Source of the DNA: Paenibacillus massiliensis 2301065 = DSM 16942
GTDB taxonomy: Bacteria; Bacillota; Bacilli; Paenibacillales; Paenibacillaceae
Reading direction: 5' to 3'
Assembly (NCBI RefSeq): GCF_000377505.1
Contig: NZ_KB898191.1
Location: 124,001 to 188,000, forward strand
Length of the DNA: 64,000 nucleotides
The position numbers were made by a program, and so were the translations under genes. Positions 35,181 through 44,025 of this stretch are shown piece after piece. The notes beneath the pieces are model-generated. The model saw only the letters and a program-made list of their open reading frames with translations, was not told where the DNA came from and searched no databases. Each line of letters begins with the position of its first letter. Within the stretch, counting starts at the first letter, position 1.

Positions 35181-36250
35181 GTGGCTCTCCTTTCCATAAA
35201 TCGAAGCTGGCGTTGCAGCACTCTGTGCAGACGCTTGACGATGCCCAGACTTTCTCGAAGCTCATACCACAGCGTGCGCTGCTTTAGCTGTTTGACTGGA
35301 ATATATCCACTGCTGAACAATAGCCCCTCTCTATTCTCGTAAGGTGTGCTTACCCTGAGCTGAAGAGCTATGACAAAGGCGCGTTCACAGGAATCCAGTA
35401 GCGGATTGGCTGGGTCCAGCAGGCGAAGCTTCTGCAATCGTCCCAATGTGGATGTCTCCTCCACACCATCCTGCAAGGCCATGTACCTGACTGCATTAAC
35501 CAGAGGAATGTAACAACCATATTTAATATCGAAGTCTCCTGCATGCTCCCCGAATCGCTCCGTCACGATCTGGCCAAGGACGTTAAGTGTAGCCTTATGC
35601 TTGACAGTGTTGCGTAGAATAGCCTCTGGCAGTCGTGGCTGCTGCTTGAACAGTTCGCTGAACTGCTGCTTCCACTCCTGAGACAGACTTCCATCGCCAG
35701 ATATGTGCCTCATATCCGAGGCAATAATGAGATAACGGATCGGTTCCCAGCTGAAATCACCCGCCCACTCAGACAACTGCCCTTTCCACTCCGTTATCGT
35801 CCTGCGCCACAGAGGCTCAGAGCACATGACCTTTCCCTCACATTTGGCATACCCCAGTCCCTCCAGCAGATTGGAGATTTTGCTACCAAAGAGCGCGAAA
35901 TATTCTTCTTTATTCGGATTAGGCTCATCACTAATAATCATCCCGTTATCCTGATCGCTCCATAAAGTGGATTCACACCGTCCGGCACTTCCAAAGGCTA
36001 TAAAGGCATAAGGGACGGGAGGAAGGCCTAGACCTTCCTCTACCATCCCTTGTTCACATAGTTCTACAGCTCTTATGGCTATCTTGTCATGCAAGGTGTT
36101 CACGATATGCATCCAATCTTTCATGGAGAACGACGGACGGATGTCATTCAGTCGGTTCTGCTCCGTAATTCGGACCTGCCTAAGTTCCGCAGCAGAACTC
36201 GCCTCAAGCACAGCTTGAAAAGTGATGTCGTAAGGTACCTGTGAATTCAT
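35177..36250 (-). CDS. DUF294 nucleotidyltransferase (GlnD-like)
   Basis: 357 residues. The nucleotidyltransferase core has FIAFGSAGRCESTLWSDQDNG, with the GS..R.E and two Asp residues of the Pol-beta superfamily, followed by a helical DUF294_C domain. CBS and cyclic-nucleotide domains found in longer relatives are missing. Family resemblance to PII-uridylyltransferase GlnD is clear in the core; the substrate is unknown. It lies between amtB, 29 bases upstream on the same strand, and the coupled exonuclease gene. Confidence 0.87.
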   Translation of the reverse strand: MNSQVPYDITFQAVLEASSAAELRQVRITEQNRLNDIRPSFSMKDWMHIVNTLHDKIAIRAVELCEQGMVEEGLGLPPVPYAFIAFGSAGRCESTLWSDQDNGMIISDEPNPNKEEYFALFGSKISNLLEGLGYAKCEGKVMCSEPLWRRTITEWKGQLSEWAGDFSWEPIRYLIIASDMRHISGDGSLSQEWKQQFSELFKQQPRLPEAILRNTVKHKATLNVLGQIVTERFGEHAGDFDIKYGCYIPLVNAVRYMALQDGVEETSTLGRLQKLRLLDPANPLLDSCERAFVIALQLRVSTPYENREGLLFSSGYIPVKQLKQRTLWYELRESLGIVKRLHRVLQRQLRFMERRAT

Positions 36251-36279
36251 CTGTCCGCCTCCTTCCCACTAACTACAGA

Positions 36280-37674
36280 TTACATGCGTTTTTCCGAATC
36301 GTTAATCATTTTCATGTGCTCAGGATATCCATAAGTCCCATGCTCACTCAGATCCAGACCCATCGTCTCTTCTTCCTCAGTTACGCGGATTCCTACAGCT
36401 GCCTTGATGGCACCCAGGATAATTGCAGTGACAACCACTACGAAGATGAAGGTCCCAACGACACCAAGCACTTGTACGCCGAGTTGAGTGAAGCCACCGC
36501 CATAGAACAGACCAGGTCTGCCTACACCTGTAATGTCAACCAGAGCCGGAGTTGCGAACAATCCAGTGGACACTGCTCCCCACATCCCCGCAACACCGTG
36601 CACAGAGAACGCATAGATCGGATCATCAATACGCTTTTTCTCAACCCATTGTGCTGTGAAGAAAGTAATAATACCTGCCACAGCACCAATTACAACCGCC
36701 GCCCATGGAGCTACGAAAGCACAGGAGCCAGTAATGGCTACGAGAGCAGCCAGCACACCATTCAGCATGCTAGGAATATCAGCCTTGCCAAATACAGCCC
36801 AGGAAGTTAGTAGTGCCGCAATTGCACCGGAAGCCGCAGCCAAGGTCGTTGTCAATGCTACATACCCGAAGAATCCGTCACCCATAGCAGATACTGCAGA
36901 TCCTGGGTTGAAGCCATACCAGCCGAACCAGAGAATAATTACACCAAGAATAGAGTAGACCTGATTGTGACCAGGGATAATGTTAGGTTTTCCATCTTTA
37001 TTGTACTTGCCCAAGCGAGGCTTCAGCATAATGGTAGCTACCAGTGCTGCTGTAGCACCTGTCAAGTGAACTACCGTGGAGCCAGCATAGTCCTGCATTT
37101 CCATTTGTGTCAGCCAGCCGCCGCCCCATACCCAGTGCGCTACGATTGGATAAATAATGATGGAGAACAGTACGCCGAAGATAATGTATACGCTGAGTTT
37201 GGCTCTTTCAGCCATACCACCACATGCGATTGCCAGTGAGATTGCTGCAAAGGCAAAGTGGAACAAGAACATAATTGTAATCGGAATATCAAGTCCAGAT
37301 AGGGAGTCGAAGGATGGCGCTGCATCCGTACCGCTCAGGAAGAAGCCCGTCAGTCCCATGAACCCATTGCCGTTGTCATTTCCGAAGCCCAGCCCGAAGC
37401 CCAGTGCCCAGAATGAGATAGCCGATACTCCCAGTGTCAATACCGTACGACCAGCGACATGCCCTGCATTCTTCATTCGAGTCGAACCAGCTTCCAATAG
37501 AGCAAAGCCCGCTTGCATGAAGAATACAAGCATGAAGGCTATGAATACGAAAGTAGAGTTCAAGCCAGCTTGCAGTTCTGCAGTTGAAGGACCCTCTTCA
37601 GCTGCGAATGCAGCGACAGGAAATGCCATAACCATCAGTGCTGCGAGTAAAGTGATGAACCAATTTTTCTTCAT
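36280..37674 (-). CDS. amtB: Ammonium transporter
   Basis: 464 residues from the ATG at 37674, eight bases after GGGGAG. A cleaved N-terminal signal is likely (FPVAAFAAEE), then eleven membrane helices. Pore features: FHFAFAAISLAI and VHGVAGMWG hold the twin histidines, with STVVHLTGATAAL near the ammonium site. The C terminus (GLDLSEHGTYGY) is the segment that contacts PII proteins. No glnK follows; a DUF294 gene does. The leader holds a GlnR/TnrA-like box. Confidence 0.95.
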   Translation of the reverse strand: MKKNWFITLLAALMVMAFPVAAFAAEEGPSTAELQAGLNSTFVFIAFMLVFFMQAGFALLEAGSTRMKNAGHVAGRTVLTLGVSAISFWALGFGLGFGNDNGNGFMGLTGFFLSGTDAAPSFDSLSGLDIPITIMFLFHFAFAAISLAIACGGMAERAKLSVYIIFGVLFSIIIYPIVAHWVWGGGWLTQMEMQDYAGSTVVHLTGATAALVATIMLKPRLGKYNKDGKPNIIPGHNQVYSILGVIILWFGWYGFNPGSAVSAMGDGFFGYVALTTTLAAASGAIAALLTSWAVFGKADIPSMLNGVLAALVAITGSCAFVAPWAAVVIGAVAGIITFFTAQWVEKKRIDDPIYAFSVHGVAGMWGAVSTGLFATPALVDITGVGRPGLFYGGGFTQLGVQVLGVVGTFIFVVVVTAIILGAIKAAVGIRVTEEEETMGLDLSEHGTYGYPEHMKMINDSEKRM

Positions 37675-37692
37675 CCAAAACACTCCCCTAAA

Positions 37693-37709
37693 TGTTATCT
37701 TTCTTTACA
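37693..37709 (-). promoter_or_regulatory. GlnR/TnrA-like box in the amtB leader
   Basis: TGTTATCTTTCTTTACA fits TGTNA-N7-TNACA exactly at the outer arms; the middle has two C where the consensus prefers A/T. It lies about 15-30 bases downstream of the start expected from a TATAAT at 37731-37736 (minus strand), which suits repression. Confidence 0.55.
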
Positions 37710-37944
37710 TCTCGTGAAACTCTTATTGTCATTATAAGCAGAAGATAAGAAAGTTGACAAGAGAATTTTTCAAAAGTTTTAAAATAACTTCAGGACCTTG
37801 GTCCCAAGCACTTGGAATCATCTATATCTGACATGAGCAAATACCATGACGTTTGACTGTACGGTTGTGGATCATGTATCATTAATAGCAGCAGAAGGCC
37901 AGCTATTCGGCCTTTAGATTCATCAGAACCGCGAGGTGAGACAC

Positions 37945-38384
37945 ATGGGGATAAGAAGCTATACCGAATTGGCGAACTAGCCAAAATTGCCTCTGTAAGT
38001 GAACGGACCATCGACTACTATACTAAGCTCGGTCTGATTACTCCCGAAGAGCGTTCATTGAAGAATTACAGACTGTACAATGATGAAACCCTCGTCAGAC
38101 TGGAACGTATTAATCAGATGAAGCAAGACAAATATAGTCTTGAAGAGATTAAGCAGACGCTCCATAAATGGAACGAAGCTTGCGGGGAAGAAGAGGTCAC
38201 TGATAAGCTGACGAGCCTGCAAATGCACATGCAGCGGCTGGAACGCGAGGTACACGAGCTACAGCCTTTGTTGAAGGAGCTGAAGCCTGTTCAGGCCCGC
38301 AAGGTGCTTACAGGACTCCTGCCTCAGAGCGCAGCCTGTATTGAGGCCCTGAAGTATCTCTTGGAGCGAAGTACCATGATGTGA
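37945..38384 (+). pseudogene. MerR-family regulator with frameshift near the start
   Basis: An ATG at 37945 has GAGGTGA just upstream but runs into a stop after 11 codons. In the next frame the sequence reads KLYRIGELAKIASVSERT and on through IDYYTKLGLI and NYRLYNDETLVRLERI, a full MerR DNA-binding domain, then a coiled-coil to the stop at 38384. That frame has no ATG, GTG or TTG until 38058, inside the recognition domain. Adding one G to the GGGG at 37947-37950 joins the two. This is either a real one-base deletion or a sequence error. Any protein from 38058 would lack most of the HTH. No cysteines suggest a metal ligand; effector unknown. Confidence 0.8.
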
Positions 38385-38424
38385 GCGCATTTACACTCAT
38401 CATTTATCAAGGAGGACTGTATAG

Positions 38425-39105
38425 ATGTATTTTGATGGGATGTTTATCCTGATTATTATTGCTTTTCTGTTCTCTTTATGGGCCCAGTTTCGGGTTAAAG
38501 GCACCTTTAACAAATGGGCTACAACCGCTAATCAGGCAGGCTTGACCGGCTACGAGGTCGCACGTAATATGCTGGACAGCAACGGCCTTCATGATGTTCC
38601 GATCGAGCCCGTACGCGGCAAGCTGACGGATCACTACGATCCTATTAATCGTGTGGTTCGCCTATCCGAGCCGGTATATTACGAACGTTCCATCTCGGCC
38701 ATTTCCGTTGCCTGCCACGAGGTAGGTCACGCTATCCAGCATAAAGTACACTATCCGATGCTGGTGCTCCGTCACCGCATTTTCCCGATCGTGAACTTTG
38801 CATCTGGCCTTGCACCGTTCTTGCTAATGGGTGGATTGATCTTCCAAGCCTTCAATCTCATCGGTCTTGGAATCCTCTTCTTTAGTGTTACAGTAGCGTT
38901 TCAACTGATCACGTTGCCTGTCGAGTTCAATGCATCCAATCGTGCGCGTGAGATTATGGTATCCGAAGGATATATCCGTAACGATGAAGAACGTGGTGTT
39001 GCCAAAGTCCTTAACGCAGCCGCTCTTACGTATGTTGCCGCTGCACTGATCTCCCTGCTGGAGCTGATCAGGTACGTCATGATTTTCTTGAACAATCGGG
39101 AATAG
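38425..39105 (+). CDS. yugP: Zinc metallopeptidase YugP family
   Basis: 226-residue membrane protease. N-terminal helix, then AISVACHEVGHAIQHK (HExxH, catalytic Glu), then two or three membrane helices and a further Glu-containing segment (LPVEFNASNRAREIM) that supplies the third ligand. AAGGAGG precedes the ATG. It follows the MerR reading frame by 40 bases on the same strand and may share its transcript. Substrate unknown. Confidence 0.9.
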   Translation: MYFDGMFILIIIAFLFSLWAQFRVKGTFNKWATTANQAGLTGYEVARNMLDSNGLHDVPIEPVRGKLTDHYDPINRVVRLSEPVYYERSISAISVACHEVGHAIQHKVHYPMLVLRHRIFPIVNFASGLAPFLLMGGLIFQAFNLIGLGILFFSVTVAFQLITLPVEFNASNRAREIMVSEGYIRNDEERGVAKVLNAAALTYVAAALISLLELIRYVMIFLNNRE

Positions 39106-39210
39106 TAACAAGTGCACAATTGAGTATTCTGAGTGTCTAGAACATGTAGAGCATCCAAGGCATTCAGAATTACTAGATTATTCAATGGTTCTTAGTGACA
39201 CATCATGACA

Positions 39211-39250
39211 AAAAGCCCCGACCGGTTAATCGGTCGGGGTTTTCGTTTTG
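39211..39250. terminator. Bidirectional terminator between yugP and the LysR gene
   Basis: CCCCGACCG-GTTAAT-CGGTCGGGG, with T tracts on both sides. The LysR stop codon lies within it. Confidence 0.92.
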
Positions 39251-40146
39251 TCGCAATGTAGGATTCCGAAATAGCTAAGCAAGAAAGTTCTGAAGGATTG
39301 GGCCACAAGCGGGAGCTTATCAGTCGTTCGATAAATAAGCCCTATGCTGCGAGTTACCTTGGGTTCCGTAATGCGCACCTTGGCAGGCTGCAGTGGATTC
39401 GTCTGGAACAATGCCATCTCTGGCAGCAGGCTCACGCCCATTCCTGCCGCTACCAGACCACGGATGGTGTCCGTCTCCTCCCCTTCAAAAGCAATCTCCG
39501 GAGTAAAGCCTGCCTCCAGGCATGCCTCCCAGACAATGGGCCTTAGTGAGTAACCATTTCCGAACAGGATGAATTTCTCATGCTTCAACTCACTCAGCTG
39601 TATGCTTTCTTTGCTTGCCAGAGGATGATTCGGAGGCAGAATTGCGTGTAGCTCCTCTGTCAGCAATATATCACCAGCCAGTTGATCATGACTACCCGGG
39701 AACGGCGAGACGAAGGCCAGATCCACCTCCCCTGACAATACGTCACGAATAAGTGAAGGATACATCCCTTGCTTGAATCTGAATTTTACATTCGGATAAC
39801 GATTGCGAAAGGAAGCCACGACCGAAGGAATCAGGTGAATTCCCAAGCTATGCGGAAAGCCGATCCGAATCTCCCCCTGCTCCGGGTCCAAAAATTCATG
39901 TGCCTCCAGTACCGCCCTCTCCAAATCCTTCAGGATCGTCTCTACACGTTTGCAGAATAACTGCCCTACAGGGGTAAGCTGGAGATTACGCCCTTTTTGC
40001 ATGAACAAATTCACGCCGAGCTCCTGCTCCAGTTGATGAATCTGACGGCTGACCGCTGACTGTGCGACATGAAGTTCCTCCGCAGCCTGGGTAACGTGCT
40101 CTTTTTGTGCTACCTTGACAAAGTATTGAAGTTGTCTTAATTCCAC
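39226..40146 (-). CDS. LysR-family transcriptional regulator
   Basis: 306 residues. N-terminal winged HTH (VTQAAEELHVAQSAVSRQIHQLEQELGVNLF), then a linker helix and the two-lobed periplasmic-binding-like effector domain (FPHSLGIHLIPSVV, PNHPLASKESI). LysR proteins usually control a divergent gene, but the upstream rhomboid gene runs the same way and is 61 bases off. Effector and targets cannot be named. Confidence 0.93.
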   Translation of the reverse strand: MELRQLQYFVKVAQKEHVTQAAEELHVAQSAVSRQIHQLEQELGVNLFMQKGRNLQLTPVGQLFCKRVETILKDLERAVLEAHEFLDPEQGEIRIGFPHSLGIHLIPSVVASFRNRYPNVKFRFKQGMYPSLIRDVLSGEVDLAFVSPFPGSHDQLAGDILLTEELHAILPPNHPLASKESIQLSELKHEKFILFGNGYSLRPIVWEACLEAGFTPEIAFEGEETDTIRGLVAAGMGVSLLPEMALFQTNPLQPAKVRITEPKVTRSIGLIYRTTDKLPLVAQSFRTFLLSYFGILHCDKTKTPTD

Positions 40147-40207
40147 CGGATTATTCGCTCCAATCTGTAATTGCGCAATTCCTACGAATCATACTATGAT
40201 AGCCCTG

Positions 40208-40855
40208 TCATGACTTATTTCGCCGCGGCAGCTTCAGTAGCCGAATGATAAGTCCATAGATAAAGAAACCGCCCAGCAAGCCACCCAGATGCCCCATCCA
40301 GCTCACTTCCGTGCGGGTGAAGGATAAGATAACCCCCATCACTAGCAGCACATACAGCGTCTTACGAGAGGCCTCGTCAATAATCTGCCGCTGCAGTAAG
40401 GAAATATACAAGAAGGCTCCGTAAATACCATAAATTGCCCCTGATGCCCCCACCGAAAGGGTAGGCTGAGAGATGGAATTATAGTAAGCCGTGGATAGCA
40501 CATTGCCCACAATCCCACTCAGTAAATATAGCAAGAGATATCGAGCAGGACCCAGCCAGCGCTCAAGCGGCGGTGCAAAGATCAGGATGGCAAAGCAGTT
40601 GAAGAACAAATGATCGAACCCCGAATGTAGAAACATCGAGGTAACGTTACGCCACAGCTCCTCACTGTAAGGTGGCATATTAAGTAACGCACCGAACCTC
40701 AGCAGGACTCTATAATCCTGGGGGCCACCGTTCCAAAATACAATCAGATGCATGATCACATTGGCCAGCAAGATCAAACAGGTGACTGGATAGTAGCGAA
40801 GATAACTTCTCCAATTTTCATTGCGTAGAAATATCAAGTGACCACTTCTTTCCAT
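40208..40855 (-). CDS. Rhomboid-family intramembrane serine protease
   Basis: 215 residues, six helices. Catalytic Ser in VGASGAIYG and His in WMGHLGGLLGG, with the N-terminal LWRNVTSMFLHSGFDHLFFNCF typical of the family (the loop and the oxyanion Asn). It cleaves other membrane proteins within the bilayer. No substrate gene is apparent beside it. Followed by the LysR gene on the same strand. Confidence 0.92.
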   Translation of the reverse strand: MERSGHLIFLRNENWRSYLRYYPVTCLILLANVIMHLIVFWNGGPQDYRVLLRFGALLNMPPYSEELWRNVTSMFLHSGFDHLFFNCFAILIFAPPLERWLGPARYLLLYLLSGIVGNVLSTAYYNSISQPTLSVGASGAIYGIYGAFLYISLLQRQIIDEASRKTLYVLLVMGVILSFTRTEVSWMGHLGGLLGGFFIYGLIIRLLKLPRRNKS

Positions 40856-41200
40856 AGATTAAAATCTACAATCATGTATACGCAACATTTTACAATTCCG
40901 ATTCAATTCCCACTTACCCGATTTCAATCAATTAAAGAGACATATTACATATTCATACATTCATTCCATTTCTATATTTCCATATATTGTGGGCAAAAAG
41001 CAACTACGTCAGCTTAAAGTCACATAGAAGCATAATACGCCCTTATAATAGGATTATAATAGATTTGAGTAGGAATCACCAATCATTCCATGGTGTTGGC
41101 CATTGCTATGCCTACCCATGATTAGACATCCTTACTGTAATTCGATATAATAGGTTGTACACAATTTAATCAAACCAATATTAATAAGGAGGAGTTACAC
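40856..41200. other. 345-bp intergenic region upstream of tpx
   Basis: AT-rich, no coding frame. It contains the inverted repeat at 41043-41059 and a likely promoter element TATAAT near 41148 with the tpx ribosome site AAGGAGG at about 41185. Confidence 0.5.
41043..41059. promoter_or_regulatory. PerR-like inverted repeat
   Basis: TTATAAT-AGG-ATTATAA has perfect 7-base arms of the PerR/Fur type, but the spacer is three bases instead of one. It is 142 bases from the tpx start, so its role is doubtful. Confidence 0.25.
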
Positions 41201-41719
41201 ATGACACAAGAACGTAGCGGTGCAGCTCATTTTAAAGGCAATCCAATTACTTTGATCGGACCCGAGTTAAAGATTGGGGACGCTGCTCCTGATTTCAAGA
41301 TACATAAGAGCCTTGGTGAAGAGGTGTCTCTCGCCGATTACAAGGGCAAAATCAAGCTGATCAGTGTAGTCCCTTCACTCGATACTGGTGTATGTGATGC
41401 ACAGACCCGCAGATTCAACGTAGAAGCTGGAGGCCTTGGTGATGAGGTTATCGTGCTGACAGTCAGCGTCGATCTTCCTTTTGCCCAAGCTCGCTGGTGC
41501 GGTTCTGCCGGAGTTGACCGTGTAGTGACGTTGTCTGACTACAAGGAGCATTCCTTCGGTAAGGCGTATGGTGTCTTGATTAAGGAATTCCATCTGGATA
41601 TGCGTTCTATCTTTGTTATCGATGCAGATGACAAGATCGCTTACGTAGAATATCTGACGGAAATGACAGATCATCCTGATTATGAGAAGGCTATTGGAGC
41701 CGTCAAAGCATTGCTATAG
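41201..41719 (+). CDS. tpx: Thiol peroxidase (atypical 2-Cys peroxiredoxin)
   Basis: 172 residues. It reduces hydrogen peroxide and organic peroxides with electrons from thioredoxin. Peroxidatic Cys65 lies in [14 protein letters not shown] and resolving Cys100 in RWCGSAG; this 35-residue spacing is the Tpx hallmark. AAGGAGG precedes the ATG. Single gene with its own terminator. Confidence 0.96.
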   Translation: MTQERSGAAHFKGNPITLIGPELKIGDAAPDFKIHKSLGEEVSLADYKGKIKLISVVPSLDTGVCDAQTRRFNVEAGGLGDEVIVLTVSVDLPFAQARWCGSAGVDRVVTLSDYKEHSFGKAYGVLIKEFHLDMRSIFVIDADDKIAYVEYLTEMTDHPDYEKAIGAVKALL

Positions 41720-41836
41720 TTGAATGCTGTAGCAGCTTGCCACCATTCAGGCACAGCATCCATCCAGTAAGTCTATCCTATTATTAGACTACTGTTTGTA
41801 GATTATCTTAACATTAAGCTGTCTCAAAATTAGGAA

Positions 41837-41885
41837 AAGGACCTCAATCACCCACCAGTGGCGGGCCATTGAGGTCCTTGTTATT
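41837..41885. terminator. Terminator between tpx and the DUF1499 gene
   Basis: AAGGACCTCAAT and ATTGAGGTCCTT form a 12-bp stem. A T-rich end is present on both strands. Confidence 0.8.
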
Positions 41886-41918
41886 GAACCTGATCCAAGC
41901 ACGACATCCGGACGAATA

Positions 41919-42314
41919 CTACTGATCGATCCGGTATGCAGCGAGCTTCTTCTCAAGAACGCCGAACAGATGCAGAATAATTCGATAGTTCCCCCCCAGA
42001 TCGCCTAATGATCCGCGAGAGGCTGAGTAGATGTCCACTGCACTCTTGACAGGAGACACCGATACGATGGATACGGTGATATCAATTTGTCTTCCGAATG
42101 GCGTACGCTTCTCAAGGGTAATCTCACCTACCGAAGCTACCTCATGAAGCACCTTGTATCCCGGAATTTTCTTCAACGTCGAGGAGATTTCCTCCCAGGC
42201 CTTGTCCCTTGGCAGATTGTAATACCGTGTCTTCAGCAAAGGGTCCTTAACCCGATCACCAGTGCTTTCGTGACTGCGAATGATCCCCACAAGAGTCCTT
42301 TTTAACGACAACAC
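41919..42314 (-). CDS. DUF1499-family protein
   Basis: 131 residues. The pattern ITLEKRTPFGRQIDITVSIV followed by VDIYSASRGSLGDLGGNYRII matches the DUF1499 signature (SxSR.G..DxGxNxxRI) by eye. No signal peptide or transmembrane helix. A mixed alpha/beta lipocalin-like fold is likely. Its role is unknown; it meets tpx tail to tail. Confidence 0.75.
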   Translation of the reverse strand: MLSLKRTLVGIIRSHESTGDRVKDPLLKTRYYNLPRDKAWEEISSTLKKIPGYKVLHEVASVGEITLEKRTPFGRQIDITVSIVSVSPVKSAVDIYSASRGSLGDLGGNYRIILHLFGVLEKKLAAYRIDQ

Positions 42315-42445
42315 ACTTCCTCCTTCACAATCACCCCGTCACCCGTTAGCTGCGTCTTTTTGCAAACGCTTAAATGTTGTATAGTGACTGTTGTATGAAT
42401 AGGTGACTGATATATTCCTAGTTCATAGTGTATCATTGTTGCATA

Positions 42446-42483
42446 CAAAAAACACCCCTGTTTGTCAAACAAACAGAGGCGTT
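42446..42483 (-). terminator. Terminator of the structured RNA
   Basis: AACGCCTCTGTTTGT-TTG-ACAAACAGGGGTGTT followed by TTTTG on the minus strand; a 15-bp stem with two G-U pairs. Confidence 0.85.
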
Positions 42484-42687
42484 ATGCATTACTTATGTAA
42501 CCCGCCGATGCCGTCCGACCATAGTGTCTTCTGAACCTGCTTCAGCAGGTGGGTGATCGCAGATCACGCATTTGAAGTCCCCATGTCAGAATTGACAGGG
42601 CATGTCAGCCGCTGATCGTATAAATCTCCCTAGACAATGTCATTGGTTCAAAACAACGAATGACCGTGACGTACACAGCAGGATGTT
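42446..42687 (-). ncRNA. Candidate structured RNA, possibly 6S RNA
   Basis: On the minus strand a TATAAT (42699-42694) with a TTTACT-like -35 gives a start near 42687; a strong terminator ends it at 42446. The 5' segment CCTGCTG pairs with the 3' segment CGGCGGG, and CGTC pairs with GACG, closing about 180 nt. Inside, TTTTGAACC pairs with GGTTCAGAA, CGATCA pairs with TGATC, and CCTGTCA-ATTC-TGACATGG forms an apical hairpin, with open bubbles between. Alternative small hairpins also form. Length and closed-bubble-arm architecture fit 6S RNA, which binds the sigma-A holoenzyme. The family call is inference; promoter and terminator are direct. Confidence 0.5.
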
Positions 42688-42772
42688 AAACTTATTATAG
42701 GCTTTTATACTGCAAAAGTAAAGAATGTCGAGTAATGTTTATTCACCTTTACATTTTGACGGATGGGACGTA

Positions 42773-43795
42773 TCAGAATCCCCTGAGATATTGTTTTGGA
42801 ATTTCTGTTTCTTTCCCCAAAGCTACCGCAGCTTCAAGAGCCCAATGTGGATTTCTTAGCATGCCTCTTCCCACAGCGACCAATTCTGCATCCTCGTTGC
42901 CAATCACGGCGTTCGCCAGAATCGGATCATCCAATCTTCCTACAGCAATTGTCGGAACATTCAGCGCACGGCTGATGGCGCGGGCCAATGGCACCTGGTA
43001 TGCTGCGTGAGTACCTGGTCTTCCAGATGCAGAGATCGGCCCTTCGCCTCCAGCCGAAACATCGAATATGTCTACGCCTGCTTGCTGATACTCCTGGGCA
43101 AAAGCCGTGCTCTCTTCTAACCCGTATCCGCCATCAACGTATTCCTGGGCAGAAATCCGCATACTCAGCGGCATATCCTCTGGCATTTCAGCCTTAACGG
43201 CTTGAATGACCTCGCGGCCAAAACGGGTGAGGTCCTGGCCATACTCATCCTCTCGTCTATTCGTAAGTGGAGAATGAAATTGGTGAATCAGGTATCCATG
43301 TGCGCCATGAATCTGAATCGTATCGAATCCTGCCTGTACAGCACGCGCTGCCGCAGCCCTGAATTTCTCTACCATGCCTTTGACCTCTGAGGTAGTAAGC
43401 TCGCGAGGTTGAGTAGATTTCTCGTCGAACGCGATGGCAGAAGGAGCGACTGGCACCTTAGCATCCTCAGCCTTGCGTCCCGCATGAGCTATTTGAATAC
43501 CGACCTTGGCGCCATAGCTGTGGCAGGCATCCACAATTCTTTTCAGAGCGGGAATCTGCTCATCAGACCACAATCCCAAATCATAGTCCGTAATACGACC
43601 GTCCGGCTCTACATCTGTCATCTCAATGATGATTAGGCCTGTTCCACCGATGGCTCGACTAACATAATGCAGATAGTGCCAGTCTGTCGCAATGCCGTCC
43701 TTTTGCTCTACAGAATACTGACACATAGGCGGCATTACAATGCGATTCTTGAGCTTCAGTGCCTTAAAGCTATATGGGGTAAACAAATCTTTCAC
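42773..43795 (-). CDS. namA: NADPH dehydrogenase NamA (old yellow enzyme)
   Basis: 340 residues, FMN-binding TIM barrel. It reduces activated C=C bonds and nitro compounds with NADPH. YqjM-type features: Cys in VMPPMCQYSVE that tunes the flavin, the His pair in HGAHGYLIHQFHSPLTNRR (ligand-binding His-x2-His form), and the C-terminal RYxRxx-like tail. Upstream is a near-consensus -35 and an ATGCATG inverted repeat. A MarR gene lies further upstream on the same strand. Confidence 0.94.
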   Translation of the reverse strand: MKDLFTPYSFKALKLKNRIVMPPMCQYSVEQKDGIATDWHYLHYVSRAIGGTGLIIIEMTDVEPDGRITDYDLGLWSDEQIPALKRIVDACHSYGAKVGIQIAHAGRKAEDAKVPVAPSAIAFDEKSTQPRELTTSEVKGMVEKFRAAAARAVQAGFDTIQIHGAHGYLIHQFHSPLTNRREDEYGQDLTRFGREVIQAVKAEMPEDMPLSMRISAQEYVDGGYGLEESTAFAQEYQQAGVDIFDVSAGGEGPISASGRPGTHAAYQVPLARAISRALNVPTIAVGRLDDPILANAVIGNEDAELVAVGRGMLRNPHWALEAAVALGKETEIPKQYLRGF

Positions 43796-43839
43796 GGAAA
43801 AAGCTCCTCTCCATCTATAATAATTCTATTTATAAATTA

Positions 43840-43855
43840 ATGCATGTGCATGCAT
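43840..43855 (-). promoter_or_regulatory. Palindromic operator candidate of namA
   Basis: ATGCATG-TG-CATGCAT lies 45 bases before the namA start, just downstream of the putative -10. TTGACA is at 43886-43881 on the minus strand. A MarR-type repressor is a reasonable binder. Confidence 0.4.
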
Positions 43856-44025
43856 ATAATATTAGCACTTTGAGTACATTTGTCAATACTCATAGGATGC
43901 AATCTACCTTGGTTACGTATACAGGAAATGTAGGTAATGTTGTGTCGCATCCAAGAACGGCAAAGACAGGCCCTTCTGCCAACAGATGAAGCGCCCTACC
44001 TTGCCTCCAAGCTGTATCTCACCGA

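Larger units (their letters stand above)
42315..42772. other. 458-bp non-coding region
   Basis: No credible coding frame. The central part holds the structured RNA candidate at 42446-42687 with its own promoter and terminator; the remainder is AT-rich spacer. Confidence 0.7.
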
